NCBI GenBank assembly: GCA_964409245.1
Contig: CAYPCQ010000037.1
Coordinates: 1-64,000 of the forward strand
Direction: 5' to 3'
Length of the DNA stretch: 64,000 bases
DNA from: CAIMWS01 sp964409245
Lineage (GTDB): Bacteria; Verrucomicrobiota; Verrucomicrobiia; Limisphaerales; UBA1319
The position numbers and the translations under genes were made by a program. Under the pieces are notes generated by a model. The model saw nothing but the letters and a program-made list of their open reading frames with translations, was not told the DNA's origin and ran no database searches. Positions 55,481-64,000 of this stretch are shown here, piece after piece; within the stretch, counting starts at the first letter, position 1, and every line of letters starts with the position of its first letter.

Positions 55481-56701
55481 TTACTCGGACAGCTTCAGCA
55501 GGGCGCCCTGGCCGGGTGCCAGCCACATGTGTTCCCCGGCATAACCTTCCAAGGCGCCGCTGTATGGGGAAACCAGCTCTATTTTCTTGCAGGCTTGGCG
55601 GAATACCGGCCGGCAGGCGCGGGAATGGGTGGCGTTCTTGTTCACCAGCATCACGTAGCGCGACCCGTCGCTGTGGGTGAAATCACCGGCCATGATTTCG
55701 GCCGATCCGGAATCCCGCACCAGGCTGGTTTCCGGGGCGTTATGGCAGCCATCCGGCGCCTCGCCAAAGTGATAAACCTCGTTGGAGGTCAGCTGGAGCA
55801 GGGTGGGGGCCAGCTTTTGGATCTGCCGGTTCACGTTCTGCAGGTAATACCACGTGGGCGTGCGGTTCCCGAACTGGTCCACCGGGGCCATCCGGTAATT
55901 GCCCACCGCCGGTGCGAAATAGGTGAAATAGCTCAAGCCCCGGCCGCCATAGGCCAGCGTGGTGTAGGCCTGGAATCGGACATCCGCGGCGGTCACCTCG
56001 CGGTAGCTGAAATGGGCCACGGTCAGCACGATGTTCCAGAAGGGCGCCTTTTGCTTGAGCGCGGAGGCACGGACTTGCTCAAGGTTGGACCAATAACCGT
56101 GCCGCAGGGTGCCGTCATCCATCAAGGCATAGTGGTCATAGCTGACGGTGGTGGGCTGGCAGGTGGCGGCGAATTGCTCCAGGTAATCGGCATAGGTGAG
56201 CGTTCCCAGCTGCGCCTGGCTGGCATAGGTGGGAAACAGATTGATGTAAGCCCATTTGCCGGGATCCAATTCGCGGATGAGCCCCGCCACGGTGGCCAGG
56301 CCCGCAAACTGGCCGCGGTTCGGCTCGTCCACCAGGTAATATCCAAAAACGGCGGGATTCCCGCCCACCTCGGCCACCAGGCTGCTCACCTGCCGGCGGG
56401 CCGCGCTGGCGTCCACTTTCAGCCAGTCATACCCGGAGGTTCGGGGATCCGAAACGATTGCCTTCAACCCGGCCGCCTGGCAGTTCGTGAGCGCCGCCGG
56501 CGCCACGAAGCCAGCCATGGTCAGCCCGCAGTCCTTCATTTCGCGGAGCACTTTCGCGTCATTGGGCGCCCAGTTCCACGGCATGATCGGGAAAAACGGC
56601 TCCGGAGATTCGGCCGCGGCACCCCGCAGCGGGCATAAGGCAAAGGACAAGGCGGCCAGCCACGGCATGGCTTGGACCACGATTCGTTGTTGGTTTTTCA
56701 T
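55481..56701 (-). CDS. Exported TIM-barrel glycosidase-like protein
   Basis: 406 residues with a signal peptide (cleavage near GAAAE). The repeated pattern of short beta-strands and loops, with YYLVDEPNRG as the probable acid/base Glu site, and a later DHYALMDD, suggests a glycoside hydrolase-like TIM barrel, comparable to clan-A families such as GH42. The second catalytic Glu cannot be placed. It is followed by the MtaA-like gene in the same direction. Confidence 0.7.
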   Translation of the reverse strand: MKNQQRIVVQAMPWLAALSFALCPLRGAAAESPEPFFPIMPWNWAPNDAKVLREMKDCGLTMAGFVAPAALTNCQAAGLKAIVSDPRTSGYDWLKVDASAARRQVSSLVAEVGGNPAVFGYYLVDEPNRGQFAGLATVAGLIRELDPGKWAYINLFPTYASQAQLGTLTYADYLEQFAATCQPTTVSYDHYALMDDGTLRHGYWSNLEQVRASALKQKAPFWNIVLTVAHFSYREVTAADVRFQAYTTLAYGGRGLSYFTYFAPAVGNYRMAPVDQFGNRTPTWYYLQNVNRQIQKLAPTLLQLTSNEVYHFGEAPDGCHNAPETSLVRDSGSAEIMAGDFTHSDGSRYVMLVNKNATHSRACRPVFRQACKKIELVSPYSGALEGYAGEHMWLAPGQGALLKLSE

Positions 56702-56844
56702 GATCGTACTGGAAGCATGCTAATCAGTACATGACAAAACGCAAGAATGCGATTTTTTCACCGCATTCCCGCAAATTGGGGATGATCGGAATGGACCGGG
56801 CCAGGCAAGCCAGCTGTCACCCTCCCCGGAGGCCGGCGGCGGCG

Positions 56845-56973
56845 TCAGACGGCGGCGGTGGCGGTGGCGGCCGATTTGGCGGGAGCCGATTTGGTTTTGG
56901 CGGCTTCTTTTTTGCGCCTTAAGTAGCTTTTCCGGCGTGCGCGCTTCTCAACCTTATTGTTTTGTGTGCCCAT
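56845..56973 (-). CDS. Small very basic 42-residue protein
   Basis: An ATG at 56973 opens a 42-codon frame (MGTQNNKVEKRARRKSYLRR..., ending ATATAAV) rich in Lys, Arg and Ala. This composition resembles small basic proteins of ribosome- or nucleic-acid-binding type. The opposite-strand frame here is a glycine-rich shadow. Codon choice matches the neighbours. No family name is assigned; function unknown. Confidence 0.6.
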   Translation of the reverse strand: MGTQNNKVEKRARRKSYLRRKKEAAKTKSAPAKSAATATAAV

Positions 56974-57017
56974 AACAGTCTTTACTTTAGTAACAGTTCC
57001 TTTCTTACTGGAGCAGT

Positions 57018-57551
57018 ATGAAGATTTGCATGGACCGATTCAATATCTATTTGATGGTGGCGGTCGTGGCCTTGGTGGGCGGGTGCAGTTCCCCGGACCC
57101 CAAAAGCCAGGAGGAAAAAAACAAGGAGAAGGAGGCCAGCACCCTCCGGTTTCACCTGGAGGTGAACCCGGACAACACCGGCCGCAACGGACCGGTCAAG
57201 GTGGTGCGCACCAATCCCATCACCATCAATGTCACCTGGCAGCCGTTCCTGACCGAGGTCGATATGGAACGGGCGGAGCTGGTGGACAGCATGGGCGTGC
57301 CGGCGATCATGGTGCAGTTCAGCCACCCCAGCGGGGTGCGGCTGCTGGAATATTACACCGGCAATTACAAAGGGCAGCGCATCGCGATCCAGAGTGATTT
57401 CGGCCAGCCGCGCTGGCTGGCGGCGCCCCAGATCAACCAGCGGATTGAAAACGGGGTTTTCGTCTTCACCCCGGACGCCAACGTGGAGGAATGCGAACGG
57501 ATCGTGCGTGGCCTGAACAACATGATCCGCCAAATCAAAAAGAAAAAATAG
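57018..57551 (+). CDS. Lipoprotein related to the SecDF P1 head region
   Basis: 177 residues. The start at 57018 has GGAG six bases before it. A lipobox LVGGC (Cys in GGCSSPD) predicts a lipid-anchored protein. The later part (IQSDFGQPRWLAAPQI, ECERIVRGLNN) resembles the P1 head of SecD/SecDF, a periplasmic domain that binds translocating proteins. It stands apart from any sec genes here. The M23 peptidase gene starts 17 bases downstream. Confidence 0.75.
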   Translation: MKICMDRFNIYLMVAVVALVGGCSSPDPKSQEEKNKEKEASTLRFHLEVNPDNTGRNGPVKVVRTNPITINVTWQPFLTEVDMERAELVDSMGVPAIMVQFSHPSGVRLLEYYTGNYKGQRIAIQSDFGQPRWLAAPQINQRIENGVFVFTPDANVEECERIVRGLNNMIRQIKKKK

Positions 57552-57568
57552 GCTCCGCGCGCCAAACC

Positions 57569-58603
57569 ATGGAAATGAACAAACCTTCTTTATCGTTCCG
57601 GGCGGCGGGCTGCGCCTGGCTGGCGGCGGCCGTCACCGCCTTGGCCCAGCCGTTCCAGTTGCCCACCGCCAACCGCGCCATTTTCCAGCCCGGGGCGGAG
57701 GAAAAATATTTTGTCGGCACCGTGGGCAAACCGTGGCCCAGCGGCATTTTCGGCTGTGTGCGCTCTGAGGGCGCAAAGCTGCATGAAGGAATCGATATCC
57801 GGGCCCTGGCTCGGGACAAGCGCGGCGAGCCCACCGACCCCGTGCTGGCCGCCGCCGATGGCGCGGTGGTGTATGTGAATCCCCACGCGGGATTGTCCAA
57901 CTACGGCAATTACGTGGTGCTGCGCCATGCGGTGGAAGGGGTGGAAATTTATTCGGTCTATGCGCATCTGCGCGAGGTGCGCAAGGAGATCCAGGTGGGC
58001 CGCGCCCTCAAAGCCGGCGACGCCATCGGCACCCTGGGCCGCACGGCGGGCACCTCCGAAGGCATCTCCCGGGATCGCGCGCACTTGCACTTCGAGCTGA
58101 ATGTCTTCCTCAACGACCGGTTTTCGGCCTGGTTCAAGGAACGCAATCCGGGCACGAAGAACGACCACGGCGCCTGGAACGGCCATAATCTGAACGGCCT
58201 GGATCCGCGCGAAATCTTCCTGGCCCAGAAACGGGACGGCGCCAACTTCAGCCTCGTCCGGTTCATCCAGCATGAAACCCCTCTGTGCCGCGTCATGGTC
58301 CGCCAGAAGGAATTCCCCTACCTGAAACGCTACGCCCCGCTGATCAAACACAATCCCACCACGGACAAAAACGGCATCGCGGGCTACGAACTGGCGTTGA
58401 ATTTCAACGGCGTGCCATGCGAGATCATCCCCCGCTCGGCCGCGGAAATGAAAAGCACTGCCCGGTTTCAATTGGTGTCGGTCAATGATGCCGAACAGCG
58501 GAAAAACCCCGCCCGCCACCTCGTGGTGCGCAAAGGCTCCGGCTGGGTTTTGGGGCCCGCCGGCACCCGGCTCCTCGACCTCCTGACCTACACCGGGTCT
58601 TGA
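57569..58603 (+). CDS. M23 family zinc metallopeptidase (peptidoglycan endopeptidase)
   Basis: 344 residues from the ATG at 57569, with an N-terminal signal-like segment. The zinc-binding pattern is intact: HEGID and later HLHFEL, both typical of lysostaphin/LytM-like domains. It would cut peptide cross-links in the cell wall. A C-terminal extension of about 130 residues has no recognised domain. It lies between the lipoprotein and an oxidoreductase gene on the same strand. Confidence 0.9.
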   Translation: MEMNKPSLSFRAAGCAWLAAAVTALAQPFQLPTANRAIFQPGAEEKYFVGTVGKPWPSGIFGCVRSEGAKLHEGIDIRALARDKRGEPTDPVLAAADGAVVYVNPHAGLSNYGNYVVLRHAVEGVEIYSVYAHLREVRKEIQVGRALKAGDAIGTLGRTAGTSEGISRDRAHLHFELNVFLNDRFSAWFKERNPGTKNDHGAWNGHNLNGLDPREIFLAQKRDGANFSLVRFIQHETPLCRVMVRQKEFPYLKRYAPLIKHNPTTDKNGIAGYELALNFNGVPCEIIPRSAAEMKSTARFQLVSVNDAEQRKNPARHLVVRKGSGWVLGPAGTRLLDLLTYTGS

Positions 58604-58619
58604 CCAGCAAGGATTGGAT

Positions 58620-59906
58620 ATGAACCACCCAATGATTGGCAAACCGGCAAGCCGCCGGCAGTTCCTCGGCCAGGGCGCCGCCTGTGGCTTGGGCCTGCTG
58701 GCCTTTCCCGCGCTGCACGCCGCCGGGGCGCAAAACAAATTGCGCGTCGGTGTGATGGGCCTCGGCCGCGGCCTCGACCATGCCCTGGCCCTCCTCCAAA
58801 TCCCGGGTGTGGAGCTGGCCTATATTTGCGACGTGGACCGGCGGCGCCTGGACCGGGCCCAGAAAGCCCTGGCCCCGAAAGTTCCCCGGCCGCCGGTGGC
58901 GATCCAGGATTTCCGCCGCCTGCTCGACGACCGGGAAGTGGACGCCGTTTTCATCGCCACCTGCAACCACTGGCACGCCCCGGCCACCATCCTGGCGTGC
59001 GCGGCCGGCAAACACGTTTACGTGGAAAAACCCGGCAGCCAGAACGCCCGTGAAGGGGAATTGATGGTGGCGGCGGCCCGCCAGCACCGCCGGCTCGTGC
59101 AGCAAGGCACCCAGCGCCGCAGCTTCCCGGGCATCATCGAAGGCATCGCCCGGCTGCGCGAGGGCGCCATTGGCCCGGTGCGCTACGCCCGGTGCTGGTA
59201 TGACAACGCCCGCGCCTCCATCGGCCGGGGCCGGGAGGTTCCCGTCCCGGCGGAATTGGATTACAGCCTGTGGCAGGGGCCTGCTCCGGAACGCCCTTAC
59301 GTGGACAACCTGGTGCACTACAACTGGCACTGGCGCTGGCATTGGGGCAACGGCGAGCTGGGCAACAACGGCATCCATTACCTGGACCTCGTGCGCTGGG
59401 GGCTGGCGGTGGATTTCCCGCAACGCATCACTTGCAGCGGCGGCCGTTACTGCTTCCAGGACGACCAGGAAACGCCCGACACCGGCGTGGTCACCTTCGA
59501 CTTCGGCGGCACTGGGGCTTCGTGGGAATACAGCAGCTGCCATCCGCGCAAAACGGAAAAGCACCCGCTGGTCAACTTCTACGGCGACCGCGGCACGCTG
59601 ACTCTCGATGGCAATGGCTACCAGATTTTCGATCCGGATGGCCGCCCAACAGCGCAGGGCAGCGGCCCTGGTGGAGACTTGCTGCACATCGGCAATTTTG
59701 TGGAGGCGATCCGGTCGGGCGCCAGGCTCACGGCGGAAATCGAGCAAGGCCAGCGCAGCACCCTCCTGTGCCACTTGGGCAATATCGCCTACCGCACGGG
59801 GCATACGCTCCATTTCGATCCCCTCACCCGCCGGCTCCTCAACGACCCCGCAGCGGAAGCGCTCTGGCGGCGCGAATACCGGCCCGGCTGGGAACCGAAA
59901 GTTTAA
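58620..59906 (+). CDS. Tat-exported Gfo/Idh/MocA family oxidoreductase
   Basis: 428 residues from the ATG at 58620, preceded by AAGGA. A twin-arginine signal (SRRQFLGQG) is followed by the Rossmann motif GVMGLGRG, YVEKPGS and NNGIHYLDL. The N-terminal domain binds NAD(P) and the C-terminal domain the substrate, probably a sugar derivative. It resembles the exported oxidoreductase at the start of the window; the two are paralogs of the same superfamily. Confidence 0.93.
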   Translation: MNHPMIGKPASRRQFLGQGAACGLGLLAFPALHAAGAQNKLRVGVMGLGRGLDHALALLQIPGVELAYICDVDRRRLDRAQKALAPKVPRPPVAIQDFRRLLDDREVDAVFIATCNHWHAPATILACAAGKHVYVEKPGSQNAREGELMVAAARQHRRLVQQGTQRRSFPGIIEGIARLREGAIGPVRYARCWYDNARASIGRGREVPVPAELDYSLWQGPAPERPYVDNLVHYNWHWRWHWGNGELGNNGIHYLDLVRWGLAVDFPQRITCSGGRYCFQDDQETPDTGVVTFDFGGTGASWEYSSCHPRKTEKHPLVNFYGDRGTLTLDGNGYQIFDPDGRPTAQGSGPGGDLLHIGNFVEAIRSGARLTAEIEQGQRSTLLCHLGNIAYRTGHTLHFDPLTRRLLNDPAAEALWRREYRPGWEPKV

Positions 59907-59915
59907 TCAACTCTG

Positions 59916-60653
59916 TCAACTCTGGGCGGATGGCCCCGGGGCCAGGTCCACCAGCCACGCTCCCGGAACCCGCGCGGTGATCACCTCCCGGGCCAGGTTG
60001 AACCAGGCCTGGCACCGATCCAGGATGACGCTGTCGCCCGTGGCGATGATTTCGCCGGTTTCGGCCAGGATTTTATCCGGGCTGTAAACCAGGTCCACCG
60101 GCCAGTCCCAGCCATGTGCGGCGGCGGTTTCCAGCAGGATTTTTTTCAGCCGGCCGCTGTTGGAAACCGGCTTGTCCAGATGCCAGTGCGCCCGCCGCAC
60201 GCCTTGGGCCGCCAGGAATTCCCCCACCATCACCAGCGCGGGGATGGTTTCCTCCACCGGGCGGTACCGGGCATGGACACCGGCCATATCACGGCCGCAG
60301 CCGTCCCGGCCCAGCAACACCACCCCGCCGCTCAAGGCGGCCTCCACCGCGGTGGAAACATTGAGTCCGTCCAGCCAGACCTCCCGGCCCGCGAGCTGTC
60401 CCGGGCTGGCCGCTTTGGCCTGCCGCCGGGCCAAAGCCTCGTCCGGGCAGGCACAGCGCGCGATGGCCACCCGCTGCCGGCGGATTAATTCGTAATGGTT
60501 GCCCACCAGCTCCACCGAGGCCGTCAGGGAATATCCCCGGCTCAGCAGCCAGCAGAGGTCGCTGGTGGCGGTGCGCAGGATCGGGATGGCGGCCGTGGAA
60601 AACAGGCGGGCATCCTCGGGGTCAGCTCCGCGATGTTTGGGTTTGTGGCTCAA
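59916..60653 (-). CDS. DUF434 domain protein
   Basis: 245 residues. The N-terminal part has VGNHYELIRRQRVAIARC, the hallmark segment of DUF434, and the later part (LDGLNVSTAVEAALSGGVVLLGRDG) resembles the nuclease-like DUF5616 fold seen in the same family. No biochemical function is established. It converges with the oxidoreductase and lies between it and glnS. Confidence 0.85.
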   Translation of the reverse strand: MSHKPKHRGADPEDARLFSTAAIPILRTATSDLCWLLSRGYSLTASVELVGNHYELIRRQRVAIARCACPDEALARRQAKAASPGQLAGREVWLDGLNVSTAVEAALSGGVVLLGRDGCGRDMAGVHARYRPVEETIPALVMVGEFLAAQGVRRAHWHLDKPVSNSGRLKKILLETAAAHGWDWPVDLVYSPDKILAETGEIIATGDSVILDRCQAWFNLAREVITARVPGAWLVDLAPGPSAQS

Positions 60654-60810
60654 AATCCTTTTTGCGGCGCTCCCGCAGCTTTTTTTAATGCTCCGCGCCC
60701 GGCCTGCTCCCGGCCCTTTTCAACGGAGCCAGGCGGCTCCCGGCGGGCGGCCCCCAACGCAGCCGCCTCGCGCTCGCAAACCTCCCGGCGGAACGCCTTC
60801 CCGGCGCCCG

Positions 60811-62538
60811 TCACCCTTTGATCATTTCCTTCGCCCAGGCATCCCGCAGGCCCACCGTGCGGTTGAATACCAGCTTGCCGGGCTGCGAATCGCGGTGGTC
60901 CGCGCAGAAGTAGCCCAGCCGCTCAAATTGATACGGCTCCAGGGGCTGCGCCCCGGCCAGGCTGGGCTCCAGCTTCGCCCTCCCCACCTCCAGCGACTTG
61001 GGATTCATGAAGGTCTTGAAATCCCGCTCTGGATCAGCGTCCGGCTGCTCCACCGTAAACAGCCGGTCATAAAGGCGGACTTCGGCGTCCAAGGCATGGG
61101 CGGCCGAAACCCAGTGGATGGTGGACTTGATTTTGCGCGAGCTGGTGGCCCCGCCGCTCTTGGATTCCGGATCGATCGTGCAGTGGACTTCCTCCACTTC
61201 CCCCGCCGCGTTTTTCACCACGCTCTCGCACTTGATGATATAGGCGTAGCGGAGGCGCACTTCGTTGCCCGGGAACAGGCGGAAGAACTTCTTGGGCGGA
61301 ATTTCCATGAAGTCGTCCCGCTCGATGTAAAGCACCCGGGAGAACGGCACCTGGCGGGTGCCCGCCGCCGGATCCTCAGGGTTGTTGACCGCTTCCAGCT
61401 CCTCGGATTTGCCCTCGGGATAATTGGTCAGCACCACCTTGAGCGGCTTCAGCACCGCCATCACCCGCCGCGCGCGCCGGTTGAGGTCTTCCCGCAGGCT
61501 GTGCTCCAGCAGGGCCACATCCGTCAGCCCGTTATACTTGGTGACCCCGATCCGGCGGGCGAAATGCCGGATGGCCTCCGGCGTGCAGCCACGCCGGCGC
61601 AGCCCGGCGATGGTCGGCATCCGCGGATCGTCCCACCCGGTGACCAGGCCTTCCTCAACCATTTGCAGAAGCTTCCGTTTGCTCATCACGGTGAAGCTCA
61701 GGTTGAGGCGGGCGAACTCGATCTGCTGCGGATGGCAGGGCGTTTTCAGGGCTTCCAGGATCCAGTCGTAGAGCGGGCGGTGCACCTCGAATTCCAGCGT
61801 GCAGATGGAGTGGGTGATCCCCTCGATCGAATCCGAAAGGCAGTGGGCAAAATCATACATCGGGTAAATGCACCACCGATCACCCGTGCGGTAATGATGC
61901 CCGCGGCGGATCCGGTAGATGGCCGGATCGCGCATATGGATGTTCGGGGAGCCCATGTCGATCCTGGCGCGCAGAACCTTCGCGCCATCCGCGAACTCGC
62001 CTTGCCGCATGCGCTCAAACAAATCCAGGTTCTCCGCCACCGTCCGGTTCCGGAACGGGCTGTCCTGCCCGGGCACATCCGGGGCGCCGCGGTAATGGAT
62101 CATTTCCTCCGGGCTCAGATCGCACACATAGGCCTTGCCCAGCCGGATCAGCTCGACGGCGAATTGATGCAGCCGCTCGAAATAATCCGACGCATAGAAC
62201 ATCTTGTCCTTCCAATCAAATCCGAGCCACCGGACGTCATGCATGATCGAGTTGACGTATTCAATGTCCTCGGTGGTGGGATTGGTGTCGTCCATGCGGA
62301 GGTGGCAGACCCCGTTGAATTCCTGGGCGATGCCGAAATTCAGGCAGATCGATTTGGCATGCCCGATGTGCAGATACCCGTTGGGCTCGGGCGGAAAGCG
62401 GGTTGCCACCCGGCCGCCGTGCTTGTTGTTGCCCAGGTCTTCGCGGACCATATCGCGAATGAAATCCGACATCGGGGCCGCGTTCTCGCCCGCTGCTCCG
62501 CCTTCCAAAGAACCCTTCTTATCATTAAGAGCTGTCAT
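60811..62538 (-). CDS. glnS: Glutaminyl-tRNA synthetase
   Basis: 575 residues from the ATG at 62538; in-frame codons before it are unsupported. The class-I motifs are present: LHIGHAK (HIGH) and VMSKRK (KMSKS). The RFPPEPNGYLHIGHAKS stretch is typical of bacterial GlnRS. It charges tRNA-Gln directly. Presence of this enzyme means the organism need not rely only on amidation of Glu-tRNA-Gln. Confidence 0.97.
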   Translation of the reverse strand: MTALNDKKGSLEGGAAGENAAPMSDFIRDMVREDLGNNKHGGRVATRFPPEPNGYLHIGHAKSICLNFGIAQEFNGVCHLRMDDTNPTTEDIEYVNSIMHDVRWLGFDWKDKMFYASDYFERLHQFAVELIRLGKAYVCDLSPEEMIHYRGAPDVPGQDSPFRNRTVAENLDLFERMRQGEFADGAKVLRARIDMGSPNIHMRDPAIYRIRRGHHYRTGDRWCIYPMYDFAHCLSDSIEGITHSICTLEFEVHRPLYDWILEALKTPCHPQQIEFARLNLSFTVMSKRKLLQMVEEGLVTGWDDPRMPTIAGLRRRGCTPEAIRHFARRIGVTKYNGLTDVALLEHSLREDLNRRARRVMAVLKPLKVVLTNYPEGKSEELEAVNNPEDPAAGTRQVPFSRVLYIERDDFMEIPPKKFFRLFPGNEVRLRYAYIIKCESVVKNAAGEVEEVHCTIDPESKSGGATSSRKIKSTIHWVSAAHALDAEVRLYDRLFTVEQPDADPERDFKTFMNPKSLEVGRAKLEPSLAGAQPLEPYQFERLGYFCADHRDSQPGKLVFNRTVGLRDAWAKEMIKG

Positions 62539-62636
62539 AATATCTCTCAAAAAGGGGAGCTTATCCAGCCCGGGGACGCCATGCAAGGCAGATAGATTAG
62601 CCATGCCACGCCTCCTGGCCACATCCGGAACCGCTG

Positions 62637-62665
62637 AAAAAAAGAGCGGGCGCCGAAGCGCCCGC
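62637..62665 (-). terminator. Rho-independent terminator after the Ig-repeat protein gene
   Basis: An 8-bp GC stem (62646-62653 with 62658-62665) closes on a UUCG-type loop on the minus strand and is followed by a T-run (62637-62643). It ends the gene that enters from the right edge, before glnS. Confidence 0.85.
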
Positions 62666-62689
62666 CTTGCCCCGCTAAGCTCTGGCTTC

Positions 62690-64000
62690 TCAGTAAGCCG
62701 GATACACCGCGCGGTAGAAACCGCTCACCGCGGTTGGTGGTTCCGAATACTCAATCACTCCCAACTCCAGATTCCCGGCCAGGACCGGAGCCTCCAGGTT
62801 GGCCCGCTTCTCCCAATCCCCATCGGCCGATCCCATGTATTCAATGGTGTAGGTCATGCCCGGAGCCCCCGCCCAGCGCAAGACAATGTTGCCGCCCACC
62901 ACCACCGGCCCGTAAACCAGCGGGATCATCTGGGAGTCATTCACGGTCACATTCACCACTCCCGTCACCGTGTAGCTGCGGATATCGGTGATCGCATACG
63001 TGAAGCTATCCGTCCCCACGTAATTCTTCGGCGGCGTATACGTCACTGTGCCGTTAGCCAGCGCCACTGTGCCGCCCTTGGCGCTCGTGGCGCTCACGCC
63101 AGTCACCGCCAGCGTGCCGCCGGCCGGATTCGTGTCGTTGGCCAGCAGCGCGGCCGCCGCCACGCTCCCCGCGTTGTTCCGGTAAACCTCCAGCGCGTCG
63201 TTGTTCGCCACCGGGGGCTCGCCAGCCGGGGCGATCTCCTGCGGCAGCGGCAGGGAGGTGACCTCAGCGTAGATGTCGCTGCCCGGGTAGGTGGCCGTGA
63301 TCAGCCGGGTGCCCCCCGGCAGGTTGTTCACCGCCAGCATGGCCATGCCGTTGGCCAGCGTCCCCGTCCCCAGCACCGTGGCCCCGTCCTTGAACGTCAC
63401 CGTCCCGCTCACGGTCGCCGGGTAAACCATTGCCGTGAATTCCACCGTATCCCCATAATTGGCCGGGTTGGCCGAGCTGCCCACCAGCACGAACGGCTTG
63501 ATCTTGTTCACCGTCTGGGTGAACACCCCGGAGATGTTCTCCCGGTAATTGCCGTTGCCGCTGTAAACCGCCAGCATCGAGTGCACCCCCACGCTCAACG
63601 CGCTGGTCGTCACCGCCCCGGCGGCGCCGTTGACCGGTCCGCTGGTCATCACCGAACCCGGCGGCAGCAGCGGCAGGACCGCCGGCAGATCCGCCAGGCC
63701 CTGGGCCTGCAACCATTGCTGCACCGCCGCCCAATCCGGCGTGGCGCCCACCTGCGGCAGGTTCTGCCCGGCCAGCCAGTCCTTCAGCACCAGGCCATCC
63801 AGCAGCGCCAGCGTGCCGGTGAGGTTGTTCGTGGCGAACGTGGCCGTGAACGTCACGTTGTAGCTGTAGGTGCTCGGGTTGGCTGAGGAGCGCAGCGACA
63901 TGGGCACGATGGCCTTTTCGACCACCTGGGCCAGCGGCGCCGAGGCCACGCTGGCATAATTGGCGCTCCCGCCGTAAACCGCCGTCACCTGGTGGGGGCC
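62690..64000 (-). CDS. Large Ig-like repeat surface protein, 3' part only (cut by window edge)
   Basis: The frame is open to the right edge, so the N-terminal part lies outside; the visible part is about 436 residues. Bacterial Ig-like units (TAVYGGSANY, LAVYSGNGNY, TATYPGSDIY) are followed by a cadherin-like unit (LLANDTNPAGGTLAVTGVS, NYVGTDSFTYAI) and a C-terminal domain ending FYRAVYPAY, the type of tail common in secreted verrucomicrobial proteins. An internal GTG at 63988 is not a real start. Probably an outer-surface or extracellular protein. Confidence 0.85.
   Translation of the reverse strand, partial: GPHQVTAVYGGSANYASVASAPLAQVVEKAIVPMSLRSSANPSTYSYNVTFTATFATNNLTGTLALLDGLVLKDWLAGQNLPQVGATPDWAAVQQWLQAQGLADLPAVLPLLPPGSVMTSGPVNGAAGAVTTSALSVGVHSMLAVYSGNGNYRENISGVFTQTVNKIKPFVLVGSSANPANYGDTVEFTAMVYPATVSGTVTFKDGATVLGTGTLANGMAMLAVNNLPGGTRLITATYPGSDIYAEVTSLPLPQEIAPAGEPPVANNDALEVYRNNAGSVAAAALLANDTNPAGGTLAVTGVSATSAKGGTVALANGTVTYTPPKNYVGTDSFTYAITDIRSYTVTGVVNVTVNDSQMIPLVYGPVVVGGNIVLRWAGAPGMTYTIEYMGSADGDWEKRANLEAPVLAGNLELGVIEYSEPPTAVSGFYRAVYPAY

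Noticed and set aside
56731..56922. 63-codon glycine-rich plus-strand frame
   Set aside because: The glycine run is the complement of the Ala-coding end of the small basic protein on the minus strand.

Overview
The window is one contiguous stretch of a GC-rich bacterial chromosome. Its gene content points to Verrucomicrobiota, probably a Pedosphaera/Limisphaera-like lineage. This rests on Tat-exported Gfo/Idh/MocA proteins, a DUF58/MoxR/VWA operon, an HzsA-related PD40-cytochrome, very large secreted Ig/He_PIG repeat proteins ending in a W...FWRV or FYR-type tail, and many exported hydrolases. The assignment is inferred from families; no rRNA or tRNA gene was seen.

Layout. 1-13 kb: a Tat-exported MocA oxidoreductase, then a six-gene minus-strand operon (DUF4175-like coiled-coil membrane protein, MoxR ATPase, DUF58, BatA-like VWA, a permease-NHL fusion, a VWA/GATase-like membrane protein). 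13-20 kb: exported Fe/Mn superoxide dismutase, a hybrid sensor protein lacking the phospho-accepting His, a pseudouridine synthase, an HzsA-related three-haem protein and a Nudix hydrolase. 20-25 kb: an AT-rich stretch running into a giant gene whose 5' third is AT-rich and 3' two thirds GC-rich. 25.5-27 kb: an M48 peptidase with an apparently frameshifted N-terminus and a TMEM14-like protein.

27.4-35.3 kb is the most interesting region: a tightly packed plus-strand operon with a stand-alone B12-binding protein carrying the CarH/LitR signature, a histidine kinase, a haem-oxygenase-like protein with an unknown C-terminal domain, and a 1325-residue hybrid kinase. A near-consensus promoter about 0.5 kb upstream has a perfect 10-bp tandem repeat filling its spacer. 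Together these suggest a light-, cobalamin- or haem-responsive signalling system; that function is inferred.

35-48 kb: PTS EIIA, PH-domain protein, S46 dipeptidyl-peptidase, peroxiredoxin, PQQ-type propeller, Tat-exported TIM-barrel protein, octahaem cytochrome with TPRs, SDR and purple-acid-phosphatase-like protein. 48.7-51.6 kb: ispF, a 90-aa protein, a class-I glutamine amidotransferase and an NtrC-type regulator, closely coupled. 51.6-54.5 kb: a small cytochrome c and an ECF sigma/membrane protein/Spy-like operon. 54.5-64 kb: MtaA/UroD-like and glycosidase-like pair, a small basic protein, a SecDF-P1-like lipoprotein, M23 peptidase, MocA oxidoreductase, DUF434 protein, glnS and the 3' part of a large Ig-repeat protein cut by the window edge.
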